From Fusobacterium_C necrophorum (GTDB lineage: Bacteria; Fusobacteriota; Fusobacteriia; Fusobacteriales; Fusobacteriaceae), in the NCBI RefSeq assembly GCF_900104395.1, contig NZ_FMXX01000004.1: DNA of 64,000 nucleotides. One strand, 5' to 3'. A model generated the notes under the pieces. That model made no database searches, was not told the origin of the DNA, and saw only the letters and a program-made list of their open reading frames with translations. The position numbers and the translations under genes are program-made. The stretch's first letter is position 1; every line of letters starts with the position of its first letter. Below are positions 15,881-24,538 of the stretch, piece by piece.

Positions 15881-18091
15881 TTAGTTAAATTTGACATTAA
15901 ATTCTAAATAGTAATTTCTTTCCGGTGCTGGCAATGCTTCTAATTTTGTCTCTCGTAAATTATATTTCTTTCCAAAAATATTCTTTGCCCCCACTTTAAA
16001 GTTTGAATACTTGTCCACCTTATACAATATTCCCAAATCCGCTGTTCCATATCCTTTGATAGTATGTTTATATACCTTATCTTTTTCATCCAATTCTCTG
16101 GTTTCCCGTTTACTCAAATACGTATAAGTTCCAATCAAAGCCAAGTTATCTGTCACATTATATTTTAATCCTAATGTTGCTTTGATTCTAGGAACCATTG
16201 GAACCTTATCTCCTCTAAAAATTCTGGATTCTGCATCTGTTTTTAATACTTTTGTATCTACAAAAGTTAGCGATTGACTGAAATCAAATTTTCCCCATTT
16301 TTGTTCCGCTTCCAATTCAATTCCTAATCTTCTTGTTTTTCCTATATTTCGAAATTTCCATCTATTGACTGCCGGATTCGTAATTCCGGAACTGATAAGT
16401 GTAATTTCATCGGTAGTGTCCGTTGCAAAGAAGGAAGCACTGATTAAGGAATTAAAAATATAATCTCGGAATCCCACTTCTATAGTATCTGTGATTTCTG
16501 ATTTCAAGTTATTTGCTACATACAAAGAAGAAACGTTCACAATTGGTGGGGTGAAAAATCCAGCTGGACTTTTTAATTTTGTATCATGAATTTTATCTGT
16601 CAACTGGTTTGCAAACGGTGTTACAAATCCTCTTTCATATCGAACAAAGGCTCTTCCTGTGTCACTATACTTGTACAACATTCCTGCTTCTCCCGCATAG
16701 TTTGTCATCTTCTCGTCTGTTCTGATTTCATTTACTTTCGGAGAGACGATTGGCATGGTATTTGGCCCATTTTTTCGATATCCATTATATTTTGTAATTT
16801 CGGTTCTAAATCCTGTCGTAAAATCCCATTTATCTGTTAATTCTAACTTATTAAACACATAAAAACCGTGAGATTTCTTTGTTAAATCAATGTTGACTCT
16901 ATTGATGATTGGCTTTCTATCTTCAGGAGATAAATTTAAGTCACTGATTTTGTCATTATAAGTTTTTAAAGTCTCTGATTGTACAAGAGAGTTTCTTTTA
17001 TTGTTAGAATCTTGATAATCATACCCGAAAATAACTTCCCCTCTTCCATACTCGTATTTTCCTTTTAATTTTAGTCCATATTTTTTTTCTTTAAACTTTG
17101 CCTTTAAAGTAGATTTTACATCATAAAAAGTCATATATTCTTTTAAATCAGTGTAGTTTCGGTTAGAAGCTATAATTTCAATATCTCGAATATCATCGGT
17201 TGTAATGTCTCTATCTTGTTGTTGTTTATAGGCAGTAGCGGCTAGCGTTAAATTTTGACTAGATCTATACTCATAATCGAAAGTGTAACTTTTATCTGTT
17301 GTATCTAGGTCCAAATTCAATCCAGCTTTCTTTCGCGAAATCTTTAATTCCTCCTGACTTAGCCAGTTACTTCCATCATGCTTCATTTTACTATATCTTG
17401 TTTGTACTCTGAAACGATTCTTTGGGTTGATTTTATAGTCAAAACCCAACAAATAAATTTTATTTTCCTTCTCCTCATGTTCTCTATAATCTTCACTGTT
17501 CAAATAATTAAAACCATAGTTCACATATAATTTGTCACTTACATTATATCCTCCTGCAAATCCAAAGTTTCTATTATCAAAAGAACCATAGTTCAAATCC
17601 ATAAAGAAATTATTCTTCGTTACATTGGAATTCGTAGAAATACTGACAACTCCTCCTACAGAGCCACTTCCATATAAAGTAGCTCCTCCTCCTGGAATAA
17701 TTTCAATCTTTTTAACACTTTCAATGGGAATCGAATTAATTGGTAAACTCGCCATCGTTTCCTCTGTAGGATTGATACTAATTCCATCCACAAGAACCTT
17801 TACTCTTGACAAAGATTTCTCCCCACTCCCTCTCATATCAATTCGAGGTCCAAATGCTGTATTTTGAACAACAACACCAGGAGCATCCCGTAAAACATCT
17901 TCTACATTTTTATAGTTTCGTTCTCGAATTTTTTCTTGTGTAATGGTATACGTATTTTTATACTCTTTTGGTGTTAAAGTATAATCTGTCTTTCTATTTC
18001 CTTTTATGGAAGTACTTCCTAATTCTATAGTCTGCTCCGCAAAAGCAGAAATAGAAAACAAAGCCCCAACTAAAAACAAAATTTTTTTCAT
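15881..18091 (-). CDS. TonB-dependent outer-membrane receptor
   Basis: A 736-residue receptor that would import a scarce ligand, typically an iron complex, using TonB energy. A signal peptide (MKKILFLVGALFSISAFA) is followed by a plug domain at about 40-160 with NVEDVLRDAPGVVV, IDMRGSGEKS, VLVDGISINP and EIIPGGGATLYGSGSVGGVV. A long beta-barrel with many aromatic strand ends makes up the rest. The start at 18091 is preferred over two upstream in-frame ATGs because it has the GGGAG ribosome site and opens directly on the signal peptide. The promoter overlaps a palindrome, suggesting repression. The substrate cannot be deduced; iron, siderophore or haem are the usual choices. Confidence 0.92.
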   Translation of the reverse strand: MKKILFLVGALFSISAFAEQTIELGSTSIKGNRKTDYTLTPKEYKNTYTITQEKIRERNYKNVEDVLRDAPGVVVQNTAFGPRIDMRGSGEKSLSRVKVLVDGISINPTEETMASLPINSIPIESVKKIEIIPGGGATLYGSGSVGGVVSISTNSNVTKNNFFMDLNYGSFDNRNFGFAGGYNVSDKLYVNYGFNYLNSEDYREHEEKENKIYLLGFDYKINPKNRFRVQTRYSKMKHDGSNWLSQEELKISRKKAGLNLDLDTTDKSYTFDYEYRSSQNLTLAATAYKQQQDRDITTDDIRDIEIIASNRNYTDLKEYMTFYDVKSTLKAKFKEKKYGLKLKGKYEYGRGEVIFGYDYQDSNNKRNSLVQSETLKTYNDKISDLNLSPEDRKPIINRVNIDLTKKSHGFYVFNKLELTDKWDFTTGFRTEITKYNGYRKNGPNTMPIVSPKVNEIRTDEKMTNYAGEAGMLYKYSDTGRAFVRYERGFVTPFANQLTDKIHDTKLKSPAGFFTPPIVNVSSLYVANNLKSEITDTIEVGFRDYIFNSLISASFFATDTTDEITLISSGITNPAVNRWKFRNIGKTRRLGIELEAEQKWGKFDFSQSLTFVDTKVLKTDAESRIFRGDKVPMVPRIKATLGLKYNVTDNLALIGTYTYLSKRETRELDEKDKVYKHTIKGYGTADLGILYKVDKYSNFKVGAKNIFGKKYNLRETKLEALPAPERNYYLEFNVKFN

Positions 18092-18150
18092 TTTTTCACT
18101 CTCCCTCTTCATAATAAAATTCACTTTTAAATTTTATTTATTTTTAAATC

Positions 18151-18166
18151 AAAATAATATTATTTT
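18151..18166. promoter_or_regulatory. Perfect 16-base palindrome over the receptor promoter -10 (possible Fur-type operator)
   Basis: AAAATAATATTATTTT is a perfect palindrome that covers the -10 hexamer of the receptor promoter. Iron-dependent repressors of the Fur family bind A/T-rich inverted repeats at just this position. In DNA this AT-rich such palindromes also arise by chance, so the assignment is tentative. Confidence 0.4.
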
Positions 18167-18185
18167 ATGTTATTCTATTTGTCAA
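18157..18185 (-). promoter_or_regulatory. Promoter of the TonB receptor-autotransporter operon
   Basis: On the minus strand a consensus TTGACA (18185-18180) and TAATAT (18162-18157) are separated by exactly 17 bases, about 65 bases before the receptor start. Confidence 0.75.
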
Positions 18186-18371
18186 TACTTTTTTATTAAA
18201 AAATGAATTTTTTCAGTATATTTTTCTAAGAAATTTTCTCACATTGATAATATAAACTTACTAAAACAGTTGAAAAATAGGAACTTTCCCTTCTATTCTT
18301 TTTTCCTGCTTTTGTAATTTAAAAAAATGTTAAAAAAATAGTTAAAAATAATTTATTTTCTTATAATTAGA

Positions 18372-18399
18372 TTGATTTTTGAGCAATATTTGATATAAT
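18372..18399 (+). promoter_or_regulatory. Promoter of trkA-trkH
   Basis: TTGATT (18372-18377) and TATAAT (18394-18399) are 16 bases apart, 40 bases upstream of the trkA start codon. Confidence 0.6.
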
Positions 18400-18439
18400 C
18401 TATTATGAAAAACTATTGAAAGAAGTCAGGAGAGATTCT

Positions 18440-19798
18440 ATGAAAATTATCATCGTAGGGGCTGGAAAAGTAGGAGAGCTACTTTGCAATGACCTTTCCA
18501 ATGAGGGAAACGATATTATCTTAATTGAAGAAAATCAAAAAGTGTTGGATCAAGTTCTTGCTTATTCTGATATTATGGGCTTAGTTGGAAATGGAGCCAA
18601 CTGTGAAATTTTAAAAGAAGCGAATGTGGAGAAAGCGGATATTTTTGTCGCAGTTACACAGTCTGATGAAATCAATATTATTTCTTCCGTCATGGCAAAA
18701 AAACTGGGAGCAAAATATACGATTGCAAGAGTTCGAAATCCTGAATATTCTTCTCAGATTCAATTCATGTCGGATTCCTTAGGAATTGATCGAATGTTGA
18801 ATCCGGAATCGGAAGCCGCTTTTTTCATTTTAAAGAATTTGGAATTTCCAAAAGCTCTGAATGTAGAGTCTTTTTCCGGAAATACGGTCAATATGGTGGA
18901 AGTTCTTATTGAAAAAAATTCTTATTTAAACGGGTTAAAACTAACGGATTTTAAAAACCATTATTTTACTTCTATTTTAGTTTGCATTGTCAAAAGAAAT
19001 CAGGAGGTCTATATCCCTACCGGAAACTTTATTCTACAAGAGGGAGATCGTATTTATGTAACGGGAATTCAAACGGAACTCTCTGAGTTCTATAAATCTT
19101 TAGGACATTCCGAAGAAAAAATTAAATCCGTTGTCATCATAGGGGCAGGAAAAATTACCTATTATCTGACTTCTCTTCTTTTAGAAAAGAAAATGAATCT
19201 AAAAGTCTTTGAAATTGATGAGGAAAAAGCAAATCTCCTAAGTGAAGCTTATGAAAATGCCAATGTTGTTTTGGGAGATGGAACGGACAGTTTTCTTTTG
19301 GAAGAAGAACAATTCTCCAGCTATGATGCCTGTATTTCTTTGACGGGAATGGATGAGGAAAATGTTATTCTTTCCATGTATGCAAACAAAGTAGGAATTA
19401 AAAAGACGATTACCAAGATCAACAACAGTTCTCTTTTTCATCTCCTGGATTTTTCAGGACTTCAAACGATTGTTACTCCGAAAAAACTCATAGCGGATTA
19501 TATTATCAAAACCGTACGTTCCTTTATCCATTCTCAGCATGAAGAAAATATTGAAACACTGTATCGATTGGCAGATAATCGAGTGGAAGCCATTGAATTC
19601 AAGGTTCCTTATGACAGTAAAGTCGTCCATATCCCTTTGAAGAACTTAGCTATTAAAGATAATTTACTCATTGCCTATATCATTCGAAAGAATCAGGCAA
19701 TTTTTCCGGGAGGAATGGATATCATTCTTCCGGAAGATAGAATTATTATCGTAACAACAGAAAAATATCTAAATCATGTCAATAAAATTTTAAAATAA
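18440..19798 (+). CDS. trkA: Trk system K+ uptake regulatory NAD-binding protein
   Basis: TrkA is the cytosolic gating subunit of the Trk potassium channel. The 452-residue protein is a tandem of two halves. Each has a Rossmann fold (IIIVGAGKVGELL at 2-14; VVIIGAGKITYYL near residue 234) followed by an RCK C-terminal lobe. Acidic residues after each glycine motif (ILIEEN, KVFEIDE) favour NAD binding. The start at 18440 has AGGAGA at the right distance; an upstream in-frame ATG (18416) lacks a ribosome site. It is followed by trkH after 12 bases. Confidence 0.95.
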   Translation: MKIIIVGAGKVGELLCNDLSNEGNDIILIEENQKVLDQVLAYSDIMGLVGNGANCEILKEANVEKADIFVAVTQSDEINIISSVMAKKLGAKYTIARVRNPEYSSQIQFMSDSLGIDRMLNPESEAAFFILKNLEFPKALNVESFSGNTVNMVEVLIEKNSYLNGLKLTDFKNHYFTSILVCIVKRNQEVYIPTGNFILQEGDRIYVTGIQTELSEFYKSLGHSEEKIKSVVIIGAGKITYYLTSLLLEKKMNLKVFEIDEEKANLLSEAYENANVVLGDGTDSFLLEEEQFSSYDACISLTGMDEENVILSMYANKVGIKKTITKINNSSLFHLLDFSGLQTIVTPKKLIADYIIKTVRSFIHSQHEENIETLYRLADNRVEAIEFKVPYDSKVVHIPLKNLAIKDNLLIAYIIRKNQAIFPGGMDIILPEDRIIIVTTEKYLNHVNKILK

Positions 19799-19810
19799 TT
19801 GAGGAACAAA

Positions 19811-21298
19811 ATGAACAGCAAAATGATACGTTATATTTTATCCAACATTCTAAAATTGGAAGCCATCTTTATGATAGTGCCTCTTCTTTTAAGTATCTAC
19901 TATCAAGAAAAATCTTTGGTTTTTTCGGCACATCTCTTGACTATTTTTCTTTTATTGGGAACTTCTTACCTTCTATCGAAAAAACAACCTGAAAATACCC
20001 GAATTTTTGCAAAAGAAGGTCTTTTCATTGTTGCTTTTTCTTGGTTGGCTCTTTCTTTTTTTGGGGCTCTTCCTTTTGTCATCAGTCGGGAAATTCCCTC
20101 CTTTGTGGATGCTTTTTTTGAAGTTGTCAGTGGATTTACAACAACAGGAGCCAGTATTTTATCCGATGTGGAAGCTCTCTCCTATTCTCTTCTGTATTGG
20201 AGAAGTTTTACACACTTTGTTGGAGGAATGGGAGTTCTGGTTCTTGCCCTTGCTATTTTACCAAAAAATAATAATCAGTCCTTACATATCATGAAAGCGG
20301 AAGTTCCGGGACCTACTGTAGGAAAATTAGTTTCCAAGATGAGCTACAATTCCAGAATTTTATATCTCCTTTATCTTTTTCTGACCTTAATCCTTATTTT
20401 TTTCTTGTACTTAGGGGGAATGCCTCTTTTCGATTCCATTCTTCATACTTTCGGTACGGTAGGAACAGGAGGCTTCGGAATGAAAAATAGCAGTATCGGA
20501 TATTATCGCAGTGCATATATCGAATATGTGTTAGCAATCGGTATGTTGTTATCCGGAATGAATTTCAATCTGTTTTATGCCCTCTTACTACGGAATTTCA
20601 GACAGGTGGTTCGTAATGAAGAATTAAAGTTTTATTTCTCTATTGTAGCTCTGGCTGTACTGGCGATCTGTATTGACAACTATGGCGATTACAGCAGTAT
20701 AGAACAGCTTTTTCGTGATAGCCTGTTCACCGTGTCTTCCATCATGACGACAACAGGATTTTCCACCATAAACTTTGATACTTGGTCCGTTTTTTCCAAA
20801 ACACTTTTATTACTCCTTATGGTGATAGGAGGTTGTGGCGGCTCGACTGCAGGTGGAATCAAAGTATCTCGTTTCATCGTCTTATTTAAAACTTTTATCT
20901 ATGAATTTAAGAAAACCTATTCTCCCAATCGTGTTTTTCGATTAAAAATGGATGGGCGGGCATTGTCACAGGAACTCATTATGAGCATACGAACCTATTT
21001 AATTTTATATCTTTTCCTATTTGTTCTGCTATTACTTTGTGTCGCTCCAGAAAGTTCCGATTTTATTTCCGCTTGTAGTGCTGTTGCCGCTACTTTTAAT
21101 AATATCGGTCCCGGATTTGGTATGGTAGGACCCACCATGAATTATTCTCATTTTTCATCATTTAGTAAAATTGTGCTTTCCTTTGGTATGCTTTTGGGAC
21201 GATTGGAAATTTTTCCTATTTTACTAATTTTTTCTCCAGAAATCTTTGTTCCCTTCTTTCAAAGATTAGCAAAAATATTTCGAAAAATAGAGTCATAA
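19811..21298 (+). CDS. trkH: Trk system K+ transporter, membrane subunit
   Basis: TrkH is the pore-forming subunit for K+ uptake. The 495-residue, strongly hydrophobic protein contains the four selectivity-filter loops expected of the family, in order: SGFTTTGAS, TVGTGGFG, IMTTTGFST and FNNIGPGFG. About ten membrane segments can be read. The ATG at 19811 is chosen because GAGGA lies five bases upstream; the in-frame TTG at 19799 would abolish that site. It forms a two-gene operon with trkA, ended by hairpins downstream. Confidence 0.95.
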   Translation: MNSKMIRYILSNILKLEAIFMIVPLLLSIYYQEKSLVFSAHLLTIFLLLGTSYLLSKKQPENTRIFAKEGLFIVAFSWLALSFFGALPFVISREIPSFVDAFFEVVSGFTTTGASILSDVEALSYSLLYWRSFTHFVGGMGVLVLALAILPKNNNQSLHIMKAEVPGPTVGKLVSKMSYNSRILYLLYLFLTLILIFFLYLGGMPLFDSILHTFGTVGTGGFGMKNSSIGYYRSAYIEYVLAIGMLLSGMNFNLFYALLLRNFRQVVRNEELKFYFSIVALAVLAICIDNYGDYSSIEQLFRDSLFTVSSIMTTTGFSTINFDTWSVFSKTLLLLLMVIGGCGGSTAGGIKVSRFIVLFKTFIYEFKKTYSPNRVFRLKMDGRALSQELIMSIRTYLILYLFLFVLLLLCVAPESSDFISACSAVAATFNNIGPGFGMVGPTMNYSHFSSFSKIVLSFGMLLGRLEIFPILLIFSPEIFVPFFQRLAKIFRKIES

Positions 21299-21357
21299 AA
21301 AACAAACACAATCTTCTATATCAAGTATTTTGTTCACTTTAAGAGTTAAAAAATAGA

Positions 21358-21383
21358 AACCCGATCATTTTAAAAATGACCGG
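21358..21383. terminator. Hairpin downstream of trkH
   Basis: AACCCG-A-TCATTT pairs with AAATGA-C-CGGGTT around a four-base loop. No long T tract follows on the plus strand, so it may terminate weakly or act together with the second inverted repeat just downstream. Confidence 0.55.
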
Positions 21384-21400
21384 GTTGAACTTATAAAGAA

Positions 21401-21448
21401 TACGGACAATTCTTGGAATAATATAAAAAATTGTCCAAATTGTCCGTA
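21401..21448. repeat. 11-base inverted repeat with an alternative internal arm
   Basis: TACGGACAATT (21401-21411) pairs perfectly with AATTGTCCGTA (21438-21448) across 26 bases. A second partner, AATTGTCC at 21429-21436, lies inside the loop, so two mutually exclusive hairpins are possible. It lies between convergent trkH and the second nuclease-like gene. Confidence 0.6.
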
Positions 21449-21484
21449 CTCCCCATTCCAATTTTAAGTTATTCCTATAAGCTT

Positions 21485-23140
21485 TTACAGAGACTTTTGC
21501 ACTATCTTCACTTTTTTCCCATAAAAAGCAATTCCTAAGCCTAAAATATTGACAATTTCTCTTTCTTTCATCTCAGCAGCATATTGCTTTGTTTCCATTT
21601 GTTCCAAAGCTTCCTTCGCTTTCTTCTCCAACTCTTCTTCAGACTTTGCTACTTTAAATTCCAACAGTAAGCCTGTTTTTCTTCTATCTTTCGGCTCTAA
21701 AGAAAGGTCATATCTTCCTTCTCCACTTTCTCGGTTTGATTTAATGTAGTATCTTTCTTGTAAACTTGCCACTAAGCCTATCATAAAGACATGACAGAAT
21801 TTCTCACTTTCCTTCTTTAAGTCAAAATAACTCACAGAAGAAACTAAAATCTCTTCCAACGTTTCTTCCAATTCTTTCACGTTTCCTTCTTCCAAAGCAC
21901 GAATCAAAGAATGGAAAGTAGTATAATCCCCTAAAAATCGTTGAATGAAACTCTCCTGAAAGAAACTATAGACTTCTTTATTCGGAATGCGTAACTCATA
22001 CATACCATCCTGCTCTTTTTTACTTATTGTTACATATCCGCTATGGAGAAAGAGTTGCCAGATTTCATCCATATTTACTAAGTCATGAAAATCAGAGCCT
22101 TTATTGATTCGTTGAACAATCGTCTTTCGTTGAAATAAGGTTTCCAACTTTTGAAAAATATTGCTTCCTGTCCTTCCTGCCCTTTCTAACACTTGATTGA
22201 TCATTCCATTGCTGGAAGTGTTAATCCAATAGGCTTCCAATGTTTGACTGGAAATATAGTTAAGAATCGACCACGGATTGTAAATCTCGGTATTTCCAAA
22301 TCGGTATCCGTCATACCACTCTTTCACTTCTTCCACTTTGTAATCCAAAGCATAATAATTCAAAGCACTCTCTACTTCCTGTTCCGTTAAACCGAAGTAA
22401 GAGCTGTATCTCTCGTCCAAAACACTATAGACTGCTAAGTTATTTAACCCGGAGAAGATTCCTTCCTTTGCCACTCGCAAGATTCCTGTCATCACTCCCA
22501 TTTGTAAGTATTCATTATCTTTTAAAGCAGAACTGTAAAAGTTTCGGAAAAAAGAAATCGCCTCCTCATAATAGCCATGTTCATACGCAGATACAATCGG
22601 AGTGTCATACTCATCAATCAAAATGATAACTTTTGTTTGATAATATTTTTTTAGAAAGAAAGACAACATTTTAAGCGCATTTCGATAATCCCCTTCCTCT
22701 TTTCGTAACCAAATATTATCAAATTCTACCAACTCACTCGGATTTAAAGAAGAACGAACAAATTCAAAGGAATTGTATAAATTTTTTACCAATATTTTTA
22801 TTTGGGTAAAACAATCCTTCCAATTTCTTTCTTTTATATCTTTGAACGTTATAAAAATAACCGGATATTTTCCTTGTTCTGCCATATAGGGAGAATGTTC
22901 TATCTCCAAGCCTTGAAACAGTTTTCTATGTTCTTCTTGATTTTGAATATCCCAAAAATATTGTAACATCGACATATTTAAGGTTTTTCCAAAACGACGC
23001 GGTCTTGTAAATAAAATGGTTTTTCCGATTTCTTGTTGTAATTCTTCTATCCATTTTGTTTTGTCCACATAATAGTAGTTGGCTTCTCTCAAAACTTTGA
23101 AATCACTAATTCCATTCGGTAATCCTTTTTTTACTTCCAA
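21485..23140 (-). CDS. AAA-ATPase-like / PD-(D/E)XK nuclease domain protein, copy 2 (TTG start)
   Basis: A clear paralogue of the gene at 8.0-9.7 kb: opening GISDFKVLREANYYYVDKT, Walker A-like RPRRFGKT, Walker B VIILIDEYDTPIVSAYE, the block GVMTGILRVAKEGIFSGLNN, and a nuclease-like GRYDLSLEP ... LEFKVAKS pair followed by QMET. I start it at the TTG at 23140, giving 551 residues that align with copy 1 (546). The AGAGGTG site precedes this TTG just as it precedes the ATG of copy 1. Longer in-frame readings add 35 residues that are hydrophobic or basic and unlike the family. Function is unknown. Confidence 0.82.
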   Translation of the reverse strand: MEVKKGLPNGISDFKVLREANYYYVDKTKWIEELQQEIGKTILFTRPRRFGKTLNMSMLQYFWDIQNQEEHRKLFQGLEIEHSPYMAEQGKYPVIFITFKDIKERNWKDCFTQIKILVKNLYNSFEFVRSSLNPSELVEFDNIWLRKEEGDYRNALKMLSFFLKKYYQTKVIILIDEYDTPIVSAYEHGYYEEAISFFRNFYSSALKDNEYLQMGVMTGILRVAKEGIFSGLNNLAVYSVLDERYSSYFGLTEQEVESALNYYALDYKVEEVKEWYDGYRFGNTEIYNPWSILNYISSQTLEAYWINTSSNGMINQVLERAGRTGSNIFQKLETLFQRKTIVQRINKGSDFHDLVNMDEIWQLFLHSGYVTISKKEQDGMYELRIPNKEVYSFFQESFIQRFLGDYTTFHSLIRALEEGNVKELEETLEEILVSSVSYFDLKKESEKFCHVFMIGLVASLQERYYIKSNRESGEGRYDLSLEPKDRRKTGLLLEFKVAKSEEELEKKAKEALEQMETKQYAAEMKEREIVNILGLGIAFYGKKVKIVQKSL

Positions 23141-23213
23141 AGAAAACACCTCTCTTTCTCTTTTCTTTTTATTATAGCACAAAAAAAGAAAAGATATTAT
23201 TTTTCTCCAAAAA

Positions 23214-23308
23214 TAGAAAAAGGATTTTAAAGATTTTGTTTCCAAAATCCCTAAAATCCTCTTGAAAATTTCATATTTTATTCTTCATCAACACGATTTG
23301 ACAAAGAA
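23214..23308. repeat. Dispersed repeat, copy 3
   Basis: This 95-base unit matches 11924-12018 without gaps, and its first part matches 9753-9810. As with copy 1, it lies just upstream of a member of the AAA-ATPase-like/PD-(D/E)XK family and downstream of another minus-strand gene, here trxA. Confidence 0.8.
23221..23260 (-). terminator. Terminator after trxA
   Basis: The 18-base arms (23221-23238 and 23243-23260) pair with two mismatches around TTTC. On the minus strand they are followed by TTTTTC. The hairpin lies about 55 bases past the trxA stop codon. Confidence 0.75.
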
Positions 23309-23314
23309 TCTTTT

Positions 23315-23626
23315 TTATTTTGAGAACAAAGCTTTTACTTCATCTTTTTGGATAAGTCCCACTGATTTTTCAACGACTTCTCCATGTTTGAATAATAATA
23401 GAGTAGGTACACTCATAATTTTATATTCTGCTGCTAATTCAGGTTCCGCATCGATATCCACTTTTACAATTTTCTTAAAAGAATCTTCTGCAATCACATC
23501 TTCCAAAACAGGTCCCAATGATTTACATGGTCCACACCAAGTTGCAAAGAAATCTACGATAACCGGTTGATCCGCTTCCAATACTTCCTTTTTAAAATTT
23601 TCTTTTGTTACTTGTATAATTGCCAT
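23315..23626 (-). CDS. trxA: Thioredoxin
   Basis: A 103-residue cytosolic dithiol carrier. The active site WCGPCK has its cysteines at residues 31 and 34, preceded by PVIVDFFATW. The cis-proline loop MSVPTLLLFK and the C-terminal glycine region are present. The length is standard. An AGGAGG site precedes the ATG. It lies 60 bases after folP with a terminator behind it, so it could be the last gene of the folate transcript or have its own promoter. No thioredoxin reductase gene is in this window. Confidence 0.96.
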   Translation of the reverse strand: MAIIQVTKENFKKEVLEADQPVIVDFFATWCGPCKSLGPVLEDVIAEDSFKKIVKVDIDAEPELAAEYKIMSVPTLLLFKHGEVVEKSVGLIQKDEVKALFSK

Positions 23627-23686
23627 TTTATTACCTCCTAAAAGTTTGTATTTCTTATTCTTGCATCCATTATACTGGAAAAAACA

Positions 23687-24538
23687 TTATTTGTATGTGA
23701 CAGTATCACTTAAATATCCTTTTCGATAAATAGCATCTGCCACCATAGCGACTCTTTTGTTCTCTTTTACATTATGCACCCGAACAATATCAACTCCTTG
23801 TTGAATTCCAATAACTGTGGTTGCTGCAGTTCCCTCCACTCTCTCTTCCGGAGGAAGTCCTTGTAAAAGAGTTCCGATAAATCTTTTCTTGGAAGTTCCC
23901 AGTAAGATAGGTCCCATATCTCGCAGCTCGGACAATCTTCCCAAAAGTTCCACATCTCCTAAGAAGCCTTTTCCAAATCCCAATCCCGGATCCAATAACA
24001 ATTTTTCTTTTGACAGTCCGACTCTTTCTGCAATTTCAAAACTCTTTTCAAAAAATTTTCGAAGAGTCTGTACTCTATCTTCCTGATATTCTTCCGTATT
24101 TTGATTGTGCATCACTATGACAGGTACTTCATATTTTTTCGCTAAGGCCGCCATTTCTCCCTTGTCATACTGCAAACCCCAAATATCATTCAAAATATGT
24201 ACTCCTGCTTCCAAAGCAGCCTCTGCCACTTTCCACTTATAAGTATCAATGGAGAGCAATACATGGGGAAATTGTTTTCGTAAACTTCGAATGACAGGAA
24301 GAACTCTTTCGATTTCCTCTTCTTCTGAGATTTGAATATGTCCCGGGCGAGTGGATTCTCCTCCAATATCCAAAATATCCGCTCCCTCTTCTATCATTTC
24401 TTTTGCATGTTGTAAGGCAGCTTCTATTTGATTGTATTTTCCTCCGTCCGAAAAAGAATCTGGAGTTAGGTTCAAAATTCCCATAATATAAGTTCTTCTT
24501 CCAAGTTCCAATTCCAATTCTCTACACTGTAGTTTCAT
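23687..24538 (-). CDS. folP: Dihydropteroate synthase
   Basis: The enzyme condenses p-aminobenzoate with hydroxymethyl-dihydropterin diphosphate and is the sulfonamide target. The family's first signature LNLTPDSFSDGGKY is at residue 22, and GGESTRPG lies near residue 60. DIWGLQYD, MHNQN, DPGLGFGK and GTSKKRF follow in order. At 283 residues it is typical. Its start overlaps the end of the upstream folB-folK fusion by 17 bases, giving a coupled folate operon. Confidence 0.96.
   Translation of the reverse strand: MKLQCRELELELGRRTYIMGILNLTPDSFSDGGKYNQIEAALQHAKEMIEEGADILDIGGESTRPGHIQISEEEEIERVLPVIRSLRKQFPHVLLSIDTYKWKVAEAALEAGVHILNDIWGLQYDKGEMAALAKKYEVPVIVMHNQNTEEYQEDRVQTLRKFFEKSFEIAERVGLSKEKLLLDPGLGFGKGFLGDVELLGRLSELRDMGPILLGTSKKRFIGTLLQGLPPEERVEGTAATTVIGIQQGVDIVRVHNVKENKRVAMVADAIYRKGYLSDTVTYK

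Larger units (their letters stand above)
18092..18439. other. Divergent intergenic region between the TonB receptor and trkA
   Basis: This 348-base gap is very AT-rich. It contains the minus-strand receptor promoter with its overlapping palindrome and, near its right end, the plus-strand trkA promoter and AGGAGA ribosome site. The middle (about 18200-18360) shows only A and T runs; no RNA gene or open frame of note was seen there. Confidence 0.7.
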
